Source: Marmoricola sp. OAE513
GTDB taxonomy: Bacteria > Actinomycetota > Actinomycetes > Propionibacteriales > Nocardioidaceae
Length of the DNA: 64,000 nucleotides
Direction of reading: 5' to 3'
Assembly (NCBI RefSeq): GCF_040546585.1
Contig: NZ_JBEPOC010000001.1
Span: 186,001 to 250,000 of the forward strand
A program made the translations under genes and the position numbers. The notes beneath the pieces are model-generated. The model was given only the letters and a program-made list of their open reading frames with translations. It was not told the origin of the DNA and ran no database searches. Below are positions 24,026-32,616 of this stretch, piece by piece (positions within the stretch are counted from its first letter, which is position 1; the number at the start of each line of letters is the position of its first letter).

Positions 24026-24811
24026 ATGACGCTTCAGATCGACGACGCAAACCGGGTCCGCACCCTCATCCTGGACCGGCCGGACGCGCTCAACGCCTTC
24101 AACGAAGCCCTGTACGACGCCACCGCGCAAGCGCTCCTCGACGCCGCCGCGGACCCGTCCGTCGCCGTGGTGCTGCTGACCGGTGCCGGGCGTGCGTTCA
24201 GCGCGGGCACCGACCTGCTCGAGATGCACCAGCTCGCCACCAACCCGGACTTCGAGCGGGGCGAGCACGGCTTCCTCGGCCTGCTGGATGCGCTCGTCGC
24301 GTTTCCCAAGCCACTGGTCTGCGCGGTCAACGGCTTGGGCCTCGGCATCGGCGCGACCATCCTCGGGTTCGCCGACCTCGCCTTCATGTCGACCACCGCC
24401 AAGCTGAAGTGCCCGTTCACCAGCCTCGGCGTCGCCCCCGAAGCGGCCTCCAGCCTGCTGTTCCCGCAGCTGGTCGGACGCCAGAACGCCGCCTGGATGC
24501 TGCTCTCCGCGGAGTGGGTCAGCGCCGCCGAGGCCAAGGACATGGGCCTGGTCTGGCGGGTCTGCGAACCCGAGGACCTGCTGCCGGAGGCGCGCAAGCA
24601 CGCTGAGCTCCTCGCCGCCCGCCCGATCTCCAGCCTGGTCGCGGTCAAGCGCACGATGACCGAACCGATCCGCGCCGAGATCGCCGCCGCCCGCGAGCGT
24701 GAGAACGCCTGCTTTGCCGAGCTCATGGGCGGCCCGGCCAACATCGAGGCGCTCACGGCGTTCGCCGAGGGCCGCCAGCCCGACTTCACCAGCCTCCCGG
24801 AAGGGTGGTGA
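24026..24811 (+). CDS. enoyl-CoA hydratase/isomerase
   Basis: A 261-residue crotonase-fold enzyme of fatty acid or related acyl-CoA degradation. The oxyanion-hole motifs are GRAFSAGTDL and VNGLGLGIGATILGFADL. GVAPEAASSLLFP carries the Glu that in delta3,delta2-enoyl-CoA isomerases acts as catalytic base, while the first hydratase Glu position is occupied by a Phe/Thr-Ser segment, so isomerase activity is plausible. It is followed by an acyl-CoA ligase gene with overlapping stop and start. The leaderless promoter at 24014 supports ATG 24026. Confidence 0.87.
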   Translation: MTLQIDDANRVRTLILDRPDALNAFNEALYDATAQALLDAAADPSVAVVLLTGAGRAFSAGTDLLEMHQLATNPDFERGEHGFLGLLDALVAFPKPLVCAVNGLGLGIGATILGFADLAFMSTTAKLKCPFTSLGVAPEAASSLLFPQLVGRQNAAWMLLSAEWVSAAEAKDMGLVWRVCEPEDLLPEARKHAELLAARPISSLVAVKRTMTEPIRAEIAAARERENACFAELMGGPANIEALTAFAEGRQPDFTSLPEGW

Positions 24812-26457
24812 CCCCGGTGGGCACCGAGTTCAACCTCGCGCAGGTCTTCTCGACCGTCGCTGCCGTCGTCCCCGACCAGGAGGCCCTGGTCTGGCGCGAC
24901 CGCAGGCTCACCTACGGCGTCATGGACGCGCGCATCTCCGGTGTCGCCCACTACCTGGCGTCCCAGGGCATCGGACGGCACACCTCCCGCGCCGACCTCG
25001 CAGGTCACGAGATCGGCCAGGACACCGTCGGGCTCTACCTCCGCAACGGCAACGAGTACCCGGAGGCGATGCTCGCGGCGTACCGGGCCGGCGGGGCGGC
25101 GTTCAACATCAACTACATGTACGTCGAGGAGGAGCTGATCTACCTCCTCAACGACGCCGCACCCACCGCGCTCGTCTTCCATGCCGAGTTCGCGCCCCGG
25201 GTCGCGGCGCTGCTGGACAAGGTGCCCTCGCTGCGGGTGCTGATCCAGGTCGCCGACGAGACCGGCAACGCCCTGCTGCCCGGCGCCGTGGACTACGAGA
25301 CCGTCGTGAGCACCCCCGCCGTACCGCTGCCCGAGCCGCTCGGCGAGGACGCCTTCCTGCTCTACACCGGCGGCACCACCGGCATGCCCAAGGGTGTGAT
25401 CTGGCGCCAGCACGACATCTATGTCGCCGCCATGGGCGGACGGCCGTTCGGTTCTCCCGACCCGTTCACGTCGTACGACGAGATCGCCGAGGCGGCGCGC
25501 AACGCCGGCGGCGGCATCCGGCTGCTGATGACCGCGCCGTTCATGCACGGGGCTGCCCAGTGGTCGACCTTCCACATGTTCACCGGTGGCGGTCGCGTCG
25601 TGCTGCCGGACAACATCATGAACATGGACGCCGTCGACTGGCTGCGCACCACCGAGCGCGAGGGCGTGATGAGCATCCCCGTCGTCGGCGACGCGATGGC
25701 CCGCCCCCTGATCGACGAGATCGAGCGCGGCGACTACGACCTCTCCGGACTCGCCGCGATCAACAACGGTGGCGCCCCGATCTCCCCCACCGTGCGGCAC
25801 CGGATCCACGAGGCGCTGCCGAACATCCTCATCCTCGACGCGGTCGGCTCTTCGGAGACCGGCATCCAGATGAACCACTACTCCGCAGCCGGCGCCGAGG
25901 CGGAGACCGCGGTCTTCAACCCGGAGGCCGACACGACCGTGGTCGACGACGCACGCAGCCGGGCGCTCACGCCGGGCGAGGGTGGCGGCTGGCTGGCGCG
26001 GCGCGGCCTGGTGCCGCTGGGCTACCTGGGCGACGCCGAGAAGACCGCGCGAACCTTCCCGGTCATCGACGGCGTCCGCTACTCGGTGCCCGGTGACCGT
26101 GCCGAGCTGCTCGAGGACGGTCGGATCCGGCTGCTCGGGCGCGATGCGGTCACCATCAACTCCGGTGGCGAGAAGATCTTCGCCGAGGAGGTCGAGCGGG
26201 CGCTGGCCGCGCACCCCGACATCAGCGACGTCATCGTCGCCGGGCGCCCCTCGGAGCGCTGGGGCAGCGAGGTCGTCGCGATCGTCGCTCTCCGCGAGGG
26301 CAGCACGGCCACCGACGAGGAGCTGATCGCCGAGGCAGCCCACCACGTGGCCCGGTACAAGCTGCCGAAGGCCATCGTCCGCCGCCCCTCGATCGCACGG
26401 TCGCCGTCCGGGAAGGCCGACTACAGGTGGGCGAAGGAGCAGGCCGCAGCCGACTAG
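24808..26457 (+). CDS. acyl-CoA synthetase (FadD-like)
   Basis: A 549-residue class I adenylate-forming enzyme that activates a carboxylic acid with ATP and CoA. The core motifs are LLYTGGTTGMPKGVIW, NNGGAPIS, AVGSSETG, PGDRAEL and INSGGEKIFAEEVE, and the C-terminal catalytic Lys is in SPSGKADY. Such ligases work with crotonase enzymes in beta-oxidation-like routes; the partner gene lies directly upstream and overlaps by four bases. GTG 24808 is chosen for that overlap; GTG 24805 and GTG 24817 are also in frame. Substrate is unknown. Confidence 0.88.
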   Translation: MTPVGTEFNLAQVFSTVAAVVPDQEALVWRDRRLTYGVMDARISGVAHYLASQGIGRHTSRADLAGHEIGQDTVGLYLRNGNEYPEAMLAAYRAGGAAFNINYMYVEEELIYLLNDAAPTALVFHAEFAPRVAALLDKVPSLRVLIQVADETGNALLPGAVDYETVVSTPAVPLPEPLGEDAFLLYTGGTTGMPKGVIWRQHDIYVAAMGGRPFGSPDPFTSYDEIAEAARNAGGGIRLLMTAPFMHGAAQWSTFHMFTGGGRVVLPDNIMNMDAVDWLRTTEREGVMSIPVVGDAMARPLIDEIERGDYDLSGLAAINNGGAPISPTVRHRIHEALPNILILDAVGSSETGIQMNHYSAAGAEAETAVFNPEADTTVVDDARSRALTPGEGGGWLARRGLVPLGYLGDAEKTARTFPVIDGVRYSVPGDRAELLEDGRIRLLGRDAVTINSGGEKIFAEEVERALAAHPDISDVIVAGRPSERWGSEVVAIVALREGSTATDEELIAEAAHHVARYKLPKAIVRRPSIARSPSGKADYRWAKEQAAAD

Positions 26458-26583
26458 GCAGAGGACCTTGGTCTCCAAACGGACGACCCCTTCGCGCTAC
26501 AGACCCGACCCGTCCGCGGGCCTAGCGTGAGCACCAGGGAGGAACCGAGCGAGCGCGTTCTCCCGGACGCGCCCACCTCGCCC

Positions 26584-26621
26584 AGCGCCCCGCACGGCAT
26601 GCCCAGGCAGTGCGGGGCGCT
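26584..26621 (+). terminator. probable terminator of the hydratase/ligase operon
   Basis: A perfect 12-bp stem (AGCGCCCCGCAC and its complement) has a 14-base loop, about 127 bases after the acyl-CoA synthetase stop. There is no U-run after it, so efficiency is uncertain. Confidence 0.5.
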
Positions 26622-26757
26622 CTGGTGTCCGCGCGGTCACCCGGACGCGAATCGGCCGGGTGGTACAGCCCACACGACCGAGATACCGGTTTCGAGGATT
26701 TCTGGCATTTCGGGCACGTAGTGTCGTCATGACGCACCACCCCCAGCGTGCGCCACC

Positions 26758-26810
26758 GCCGCCCCGCTTCTCGTTCCGGACCCCCATTTGGGCGAGAGCA
26801 GCGGGGCGGC
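26758..26810. other. long intergenic hairpin
   Basis: An 11-bp perfect outer stem (GCCGCCCCGCT with its complement at 26800-26810) extends through a two-base bulge into a further TCTCG/CGAGA stem. The role is unknown; it may be part of a structured RNA. Confidence 0.5.
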
Positions 26811-27015
26811 ACTCGCGTCTCCGAACGGATTTTCGAGACTGGAAACGGTCCAGACCAGAACGTGAACTCGCCGTGACACGGTCGCAGAGCCCACAGATGT
26901 TCACTACCGTTCGGCACGTAGTGCTACCGGTCCACCGTCCATTGCCTTCTCACGGTTTGGAGGGACTGAGCTCGCGGGTCTGCCCGTGAGATCGAGTGGG
27001 GGCACGACTTTCAGG

Positions 27016-27050
27016 ACCGCCCGGCCAGCGTGAACTGGCCGGGCGGTTTC
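27016..27050 (+). terminator. hairpin terminator before the MFS gene
   Basis: A perfect 12-bp stem (ACCGCCCGGCCA and its complement at 27036-27047) with an eight-base loop is followed by TTTC. It ends about 65 bases before the MFS start, so it would stop transcripts coming from the structured region, implying that something is transcribed there. Confidence 0.7.
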
Positions 27051-27114
27051 TGCGTCGGCGTACGACGGGATAAATGGCGTGCCCGGGCCCGCGGGCGTGT
27101 GGTTGATTTGTCCG

Positions 27115-28344
27115 ATGCGCTTCTCGACGTACGCCGACCTGGCTCGCAACCGGGTCGTACGTCGGATCCTCGTCCTCGGGCTGTTCGTGCGCATCCCGAT
27201 CTGGGCCGCTGGCGTGGTCTTGACCCTGCACGTGGTCGACCACCTCGACCTGTCCTACGGGGCCGCCGGCGCCGTCGACATGGTGTACTCGCTGGCGCTC
27301 GCGATCAGCAGTCCCTGGCGCGGCCGGCGCCTGGACCGGATCGGCCTGCGGGCCTCGCTGGTGCCCTCGATCGTGGTGATGACCGTGTGCTGGTCGATCG
27401 CCCCGTGGGTCGGTTACTGGCCGCTGCTGGTGCTCGTTGCGGTGGGCGGGCTCTTCATGATGCCGACGTTCTCGATCGTGCGTCAGGTCCTCATCGGCGC
27501 TGTCCCCGACGCCCAGCGCACGGCAGTGCTGTCGGTCGACTCGGTCGTCGTGGAGTTCTCCTTCATGATCGGGCCTGTGCTCGGCGTTCTCGGGGCGGTG
27601 TACCTGCCGACGCCGATCGCCCTTCTCGGTTTCCAGCTCTTGGCGGTCCTCGGTGGGATCGCGCTCTGGATCGAGAATCCGCCGCTGGGGGTCGACCCGT
27701 CTGAGAACGACGGCAGCGCCAAGCCGCGGGTCCGCGAGTGGCTGTCCCCCGCGGTCGTCGGGATCCTGCTCATCGCGGTGACCGCGACCGTGATCCTCAC
27801 CGGCGAGGACCTCGGCACGATCGCTGCGATGCGCGAGATGGGTCATGCCAGCTCCATCGGTTGGGTGCTGGCACTGTGGGGACTCGGGTCCGCCGTCGGC
27901 GGCATCGTGTACGGCGCCCTGCACAAGCACCCGCCCGCCAGCATCCTGCTGGTGCTGCTCGCCGGGTCGACCACGCTGGTGGCCTTCGCCGAGGGCCGGT
28001 TCCTGTTCACCGTCGCACTGTTCGTCTCCGGCCTTTTCTGCGCTCCGACGATCACCGCCACCATCGACGACCTGACCCGGGCGGTGCCGGCACGCGTGCG
28101 TGGCGAGGTGATGGGCTGGCACGGGTCGGCGCTCACGCTCGGTGGTGCAGCCGGTGCTCCGATCGTCGGCTTCGCCGTCGACCACGGCGGCTGGGAGCGC
28201 GGCTTCGAGGTGGCCGGTCTGGTCGGGCTGGCGATGGCCTTGGCCGGCTTGGTGCTCCAGGCCGGCAGGAGCCGCCGGGTGGCTGAGGTGACGGACTCGC
28301 CGGACAGCGTGCCCGAGGCGGAGCTGGGTACCAGGACGCCATGA
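27115..28344 (+). CDS. MFS transporter
   Basis: A 409-residue protein with about 12 hydrophobic helices and a typical MFS half-way loop (residues about 195-215). The signature SPWRGRRLDRIGLRASLVPSI corresponds to MFS motif A, and ARVRGEVMGWHGSALTLGGA lies in the second half. The substrate is unknown. ATG 27115 is chosen because the upstream in-frame residues are not membrane-like. No ribosome site is visible. The stop overlaps the start of a tiny acidic ORF (ATGA). Confidence 0.85.
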   Translation: MRFSTYADLARNRVVRRILVLGLFVRIPIWAAGVVLTLHVVDHLDLSYGAAGAVDMVYSLALAISSPWRGRRLDRIGLRASLVPSIVVMTVCWSIAPWVGYWPLLVLVAVGGLFMMPTFSIVRQVLIGAVPDAQRTAVLSVDSVVVEFSFMIGPVLGVLGAVYLPTPIALLGFQLLAVLGGIALWIENPPLGVDPSENDGSAKPRVREWLSPAVVGILLIAVTATVILTGEDLGTIAAMREMGHASSIGWVLALWGLGSAVGGIVYGALHKHPPASILLVLLAGSTTLVAFAEGRFLFTVALFVSGLFCAPTITATIDDLTRAVPARVRGEVMGWHGSALTLGGAAGAPIVGFAVDHGGWERGFEVAGLVGLAMALAGLVLQAGRSRRVAEVTDSPDSVPEAELGTRTP

Positions 28345-28457
28345 GCCTGCACCCCGACGAACCGAACGAAGGTCCCCTGACCGAGCCGGATCAGGACCCG
28401 GTCCCGCCCGGCGAGGACCCGAGCGAGGATCCTGCACCAGAACCTGACCTCGTCTAG
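28341..28457 (+). CDS. 38-residue acidic, proline-rich small ORF
   Basis: A 38-residue ORF whose ATG overlaps the MFS stop (ATGA), so it could be translated by coupling. The product is strongly acidic and Pro-rich (SLHPDEPNEGPLTEPDQD, then PVPPGEDPSEDPAPEPDLV). No domain or membrane segment is present and I recognise no family. It ends two bases before the convergent MOSC gene. Its reality rests on the coupling and the clean composition. Confidence 0.45.
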   Translation: MSLHPDEPNEGPLTEPDQDPVPPGEDPSEDPAPEPDLV

Positions 28458-28459
28458 GT

Positions 28460-29419
28460 TCAGCGCGGCAGCAGCTTGTTGCCGGTCCGCAACGCGTTCC
28501 GCTTGAACCGGTCCGCCAGTCGACCGAGCGACTCGGCGACGGCTCCCCGCTCCGGCATGTCAAGGGTGACGGCATCGCCGACCCGCACGGTGCCAGGGTC
28601 GGCCACCTCGGCGTACACCCCGAAGCAGCGGTCGCCGTGCTGGGAGATCGACCGCACCACGGCGGGGTCGGCCGATACGCCGGGCTGCTCGCGCAGGGGC
28701 ACCGTGCACCGGACGGTCGGAATCGCGATCGCGGCACTGACCCCGCCCGCGTGCAGTGTTCCGCCGATCCAGTCCTGCTCGGCGAGCCCCTCGACATCGG
28801 TGTCGACGACGATGTTCGGCCGGAAGCGGCGTACGTCGAAGTCCCCGCCGTACGTCGCCATCGTCCGCAGGCTCGCGGTCGTCACGACGTGCAGCGGGTA
28901 GGCGTCGGCGAAGATGCCGATCGGCGTGGCGTAGATCGACAGCTCGGCGAGCTTGCGCAGCGGGAACATCGAGAGGTCCGGCAGCGGTTCGTCCTCGGCG
29001 ATGCCGAACTGGCCGCGGATGTCCTTCTTCGACGCCAGCACACCTCGGTACGCCGCCTTGTCGTGCAGCGGTGGCAGCGGGACGAGCGCGACGTGCTTGC
29101 CGACGAGCTCGGTGAGCCGAGCATCCATGCTGTCCCGGTCGACGCTGCTGATCTGCGTGCCGTCCGGGAAGGTGACGACGACGTCGGCGACGTCGCCCGG
29201 CCCGACCCCCGAGGCCGGCTCCTCGACGTACCGGGCCGAGCAGCCCAGCAGCTGCGGCAGTCGCCGCGCGGTGGTGACCGCATCCAGCTCCAGGTCGCGC
29301 ACTGCCCACATCCGGTCCGCGTGCAGGGCGCGGCGGTCGACAGCGGCGGTGTCGAGCGACTCGCCACCCATCGACTTGACCGGGTAGCGCCAGAGCTCAA
29401 CGACGGTGCCGACGTTCAT
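28460..29419 (-). CDS. MOSC domain protein
   Basis: A 319-residue protein with the MOSC N-terminal beta-barrel (GTVVELWRYPVKSMGGE) followed by the MOSC domain: RRFRPNIVVDTD and the conserved Cys in TVRCTVPLREQ, which in the family binds molybdenum cofactor sulfur. Members include amidoxime-reducing-type and molybdenum cofactor sulfurase C-terminal-like proteins; the specific substrate is unknown. TAGGCT lies six bases before ATG 29419, so the message is probably leaderless. It is convergent with the MFS unit. Confidence 0.85.
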   Translation of the reverse strand: MNVGTVVELWRYPVKSMGGESLDTAAVDRRALHADRMWAVRDLELDAVTTARRLPQLLGCSARYVEEPASGVGPGDVADVVVTFPDGTQISSVDRDSMDARLTELVGKHVALVPLPPLHDKAAYRGVLASKKDIRGQFGIAEDEPLPDLSMFPLRKLAELSIYATPIGIFADAYPLHVVTTASLRTMATYGGDFDVRRFRPNIVVDTDVEGLAEQDWIGGTLHAGGVSAAIAIPTVRCTVPLREQPGVSADPAVVRSISQHGDRCFGVYAEVADPGTVRVGDAVTLDMPERGAVAESLGRLADRFKRNALRTGNKLLPR

Positions 29420-29456
29420 GGCCGGAGCCTAGTACCTACGGCTCGCGCGCCCCGCG

Positions 29457-30359
29457 TCAAGCGCCCCACAGCGCCGCCACGTGACGACTGTCGGTGCCGC
29501 AGCACCCGCCGAGCACGGTGACCGACGGCACCTGCGTCCGCAAGGTGTTCGCAGAGGACGCCAGCACGCCGAGGTCGCCCGCGTCCAGGACTTCCATCTC
29601 GTCGAGCTCGGCGTGCGACATCGTGGACGCGTTCGGCCGGAAGAACTGGAGAAGCTCCTGCCAGGCGCCGCCGTCCAGCGCTGGCAGCACGTGCGTCGGG
29701 TGCGCGCAGTTCACGCCGTACCAGTCCGCCGGAGCTTCGTTCTCCAGCCGGTTCAGCGTGGCCTCGAGCGTGCTGCCGTCGGGCAGCAGTCCGTCGGTCT
29801 CGACGGTGAACGAGACGGCCACCGGCAGACCTGAGTCCCGGGCAGCGCGCACCACCCCGATCCCCTCGGCCGGCCCGGTCATCGTCATCGCGTGGATCAG
29901 GTCGGTTCCGGCAGCAGCGAAAGACCGCACCTGCGCGGCGTGGTACTCGGCTGCTTCGTCCGGGTCCTCCCCGCCGGCCAGGTACCCGTCGCCCCGAGGG
30001 CCGACGACCCCACTGATCAGAGACCGGTCGAGCCCGGACGCCGTCGCAGCAGCACGCGCGAGATCGACCGCGGCACGGTTGGCTCGGTCCAGGCCGCCCA
30101 CGTCGTAGCCGAGCACCTTCCCCCAGTCGGGGTTCGCCCGCCAGGTCGGCGTCTCCAGGAGCAGACCGGCGCCCGCTCCACCCGCAATGGCTGCGTAGTC
30201 GGCGTAGTAACGCCTCAGCAGCGCGGCGCCGTCGGCGTCCTCGACGAGCGGGAACGAAGCGAACTCCGGGAGATCGACCCCGTGGTTGAAGATCAGGTCG
30301 GTCTCCAGGCCACCGTCGGTCACCCAGCCGGAGCCGGCGAGCAGGTCAGAGCCCGCCAC
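29457..30359 (-). CDS. homocysteine S-methyltransferase family protein
   Basis: A 300-residue TIM-barrel methyltransferase. The three zinc-binding cysteines of the family are visible: GVNCAHP and GGCCGT near the C-terminus. The opening DGGLETDLIFNHG and ETPTWRANPDWG also fit. In this family a methyl donor such as S-methylmethionine methylates homocysteine to methionine; the donor cannot be determined. The GTG start is at 30359. It lies 110 bases after the sigA stop on the same strand and 37 bases before the MOSC gene. Confidence 0.85.
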   Translation of the reverse strand: MAGSDLLAGSGWVTDGGLETDLIFNHGVDLPEFASFPLVEDADGAALLRRYYADYAAIAGGAGAGLLLETPTWRANPDWGKVLGYDVGGLDRANRAAVDLARAAATASGLDRSLISGVVGPRGDGYLAGGEDPDEAAEYHAAQVRSFAAAGTDLIHAMTMTGPAEGIGVVRAARDSGLPVAVSFTVETDGLLPDGSTLEATLNRLENEAPADWYGVNCAHPTHVLPALDGGAWQELLQFFRPNASTMSHAELDEMEVLDAGDLGVLASSANTLRTQVPSVTVLGGCCGTDSRHVAALWGA

Positions 30360-30469
30360 GGCCGCTGCAGACCTTCATCTCGGGCACCTCTCGATCAGGC
30401 TCCCCACCCGGGCACGACGGTACGCCGCGGCTTCCGAACCTGTCTACGAGGAGACGAGCAGCCGGTTGA

Positions 30470-31858
30470 TCAGTCCAGGTAGTCGCGCAGGACCTGCGAA
30501 CGGCTCGGGTGCCGCAGCTTCGACATCGTCTTCGACTCGATCTGACGGATCCGCTCGCGCGTGACGCCGTAGACCTTGCCGATCTCGTCCAGCGTCTTGG
30601 GCTGACCGTCGGTCAGACCGAAGCGCATGCTGACGACGCCGGCCTCGCGCTCGGAGAGCGTGTCGAGGACCGCGTGCAGCTGCTCCTGCAGCAGCGTGAA
30701 GCTGACCGCGTCGGCCGGGACGATCGCCTCGGAGTCCTCGATCAGGTCGCCGAACTCGGAGTCGCCGTCCTCACCCAGCGGGGTGTGCAGGGAGATCGGC
30801 TCACGACCGTACTTCTGGACCTCGATGACCTTCTCGGGGGTCATGTCGAGCTCCTTGGCGAGCTCCTCGGGCGTGGGCTCGCGGCCCAGGTCCTGGAGCA
30901 TCTGCCGCTGGACGCGGGCGAGCTTGTTGATGACCTCGACCATGTGCACCGGGATGCGGATGGTGCGAGCCTGGTCGGCCATGGCGCGGGTGATGGCCTG
31001 ACGGATCCACCAGGTCGCGTACGTCGAGAACTTGTAGCCCTTGGTGTAGTCGAACTTCTCGACCGCACGGATCAGACCGAGGTTGCCCTCCTGGATCAGG
31101 TCCAGGAACAGCATGCCGCGACCGGTGTAGCGCTTGGCCAGCGAGACCACGAGTCGCAGGTTGGCCTCCAGCAGGTGGTTCTTGGCCCGCTTGCCGTCGT
31201 CGGAGATCCACTCCAGCTCGTCGAGCATCTTCGGGCTGATCTTGCCGCCCTTGGCCAGCTTCTCCTCGGAGAACAGTCCGGCCTCGATCCGCTTGGCGAG
31301 CTCGACCTCCATCTCGGCGTTGAGGAGGGGCACCTTGCCGATCTGCTTGAGGTAGTCCTTGACCGGGTCAGCGGTCGCACCGGCGACCATGACCTGCTGG
31401 GCAGGCTCGTCGGTCTCGTCGGCCGCCGAGACGGTGAACGCCGACTTCTCGTCCTCGACGATCGTCGGGTCGGCCGCGACGTCGGCCTCGAACTGCTCGT
31501 CCGAGACGTCGGGCAGGACCTTCTTGCCGTCAGGACCGATGACCGCAACAGCCTCCTCCACAGCGGCGGCCTTCTTCGCGGCGGACTTGGCCGGAGCCTT
31601 CTTCGCCGGAGCGGCCGTCTTGGCGGGGGCGGCCGTCTTCGCTGGCGCAGCGGTCTTCGCCGCAGCAGCCTTCTTCGCGGACGCAGCCTTCTTCGCCGCA
31701 GGAGCCGCCGCCTTGGTGGCCGGGGCCTTCTTGGCTGCGGGCTTGGCGGGAGCCTTGTCAGCAGCCTTGGCGGTGGTCTTGGCAGGTGCCTTCTTCGTCG
31801 CGGCCGGCGAAGCCTTGGAGGCGGACTTCTTGGTCGCGGTGGACGAGCTCGAGGACAC
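30470..31858 (-). CDS. sigA: principal RNA polymerase sigma factor
   Basis: A 462-residue group 1 sigma factor. After a low-complexity Lys/Ala/Pro-rich N-terminus (about residues 10-100, many AAKK and PAKT repeats) come an acidic stretch, region 1.2 from about residue 164 ([17 protein letters not shown]), region 2 ([33 protein letters not shown]) and region 4 ([20 protein letters not shown]). It directs polymerase to -10 TANNNT housekeeping promoters. The N-terminal region seen ahead of the Lys-rich stretch in Streptomyces HrdB is missing. GAGAGG upstream supports GTG 31858. Near parE and parC as in Streptomyces. Confidence 0.95.
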   Translation of the reverse strand: MSSSSSTATKKSASKASPAATKKAPAKTTAKAADKAPAKPAAKKAPATKAAAPAAKKAASAKKAAAAKTAAPAKTAAPAKTAAPAKKAPAKSAAKKAAAVEEAVAVIGPDGKKVLPDVSDEQFEADVAADPTIVEDEKSAFTVSAADETDEPAQQVMVAGATADPVKDYLKQIGKVPLLNAEMEVELAKRIEAGLFSEEKLAKGGKISPKMLDELEWISDDGKRAKNHLLEANLRLVVSLAKRYTGRGMLFLDLIQEGNLGLIRAVEKFDYTKGYKFSTYATWWIRQAITRAMADQARTIRIPVHMVEVINKLARVQRQMLQDLGREPTPEELAKELDMTPEKVIEVQKYGREPISLHTPLGEDGDSEFGDLIEDSEAIVPADAVSFTLLQEQLHAVLDTLSEREAGVVSMRFGLTDGQPKTLDEIGKVYGVTRERIRQIESKTMSKLRHPSRSQVLRDYLD

Positions 31859-31993
31859 GAACTACCTCTCGGTCAGACTTGATGAATCGTTGCTCGGGCG
31901 CGGCAAAGCCCGTACCTGTCAACAGCCGCCCGGTCATTCTGTCACGCCGGTGCTGAAAACCACGGATCGGGACCCCGAACGGCGCGAGCAGGG

Positions 31994-32557
31994 CTAGCCA
32001 GCCTTGGCGGCGGCCTTCTTTTCCTTCTTGTAGTCGCGCACCTTCTGCAGCGACGCAGGGTCCACGACGTCGGCCACCGACCGGTACCCGTCAAGGCTGT
32101 AGTCACCCACCGCCTTCTCCCAACCCTCGGGCCGTACGCCGACCTGCTTGGCCACCAGAGCGGTGAAGATCTGAGCCTTCTGCTTGCCGAAACCGGACAG
32201 CGCCATCACCCGCTTGACCAGGTCGGCACCCGAGGAGGCCTCCGTCCAGATCCGGGACGCGTCACCGCCGTAGATGTCGACGACATCCCTCGCAACAGCC
32301 TGGATCTTGGTCGCCATCGACCCCGGGAACCGGTGCACCGCCGGCGTCACCGCGCACAGCGCCGCGAACTCCTCGGGGTCGGCCGCTGCGATGGTGGCGG
32401 GGTCGAGAGTCCCGAAGCGGTCGAGCAGCTTGGCAGGACCGCGGAAGGCGTGCTCCATCGGGTACTGCTGGTCCAGCAACATTCCAAGAAGAACAGCAAA
32501 GGGCTCGGAGTTCAGGACGGCGTCCGCGTGCTCGTCCCCGGTGATTGCCAGCTTCAT
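31994..32557 (-). CDS. HhH-GPD base-excision DNA repair protein
   Basis: A 187-residue protein of the actinobacterial HhH-GPD glycosylase-like family. The N-terminus MKLAITGD leads to LLGMLLDQQYPMEHAF, and the helix-hairpin-helix is VMALSGFGKQKAQIF. It is shorter than Nth or AlkA and lacks an iron-sulfur cluster motif. It probably removes a damaged base, but the substrate is not known. ATG 32557 is chosen by alignment of this start with the fragment at 36980, where the same upstream sequence occurs. The upstream flank begins the accessory stretch. Confidence 0.85.
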   Translation of the reverse strand: MKLAITGDEHADAVLNSEPFAVLLGMLLDQQYPMEHAFRGPAKLLDRFGTLDPATIAAADPEEFAALCAVTPAVHRFPGSMATKIQAVARDVVDIYGGDASRIWTEASSGADLVKRVMALSGFGKQKAQIFTALVAKQVGVRPEGWEKAVGDYSLDGYRSVADVVDPASLQKVRDYKKEKKAAAKAG

Positions 32558-32616
32558 GGGTTCAGCATGCCTCACGCCTGAACCGCGCGGACGCACGGAT
32601 CTGCTGAGATCCGGGC

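Larger units (their letters stand above)
26458..27114. other. 657-bp non-coding, hairpin-rich region
   Basis: No convincing gene lies here. The stretch contains three strong hairpins (26584-26621, 26758-26810, 27016-27050), a perfect CGTCATGACG palindrome at 26725-26734, and two copies of CACGTAGTG preceded by a TTCGG-like sequence (26708-26723 and 26909-26923). The second copy is also part of a CACTAC...GTAGTG dyad (26902-26923). The density of structure suggests a non-coding RNA or regulatory region as well as the terminator of the upstream operon. Confidence 0.55.

Noticed and set aside
26522-26917. Protein-coding gene on the minus strand with CPKC text
   Set aside because: No ribosome site, low-quality composition, and it spans the strong hairpins; another frame overlaps equally well.
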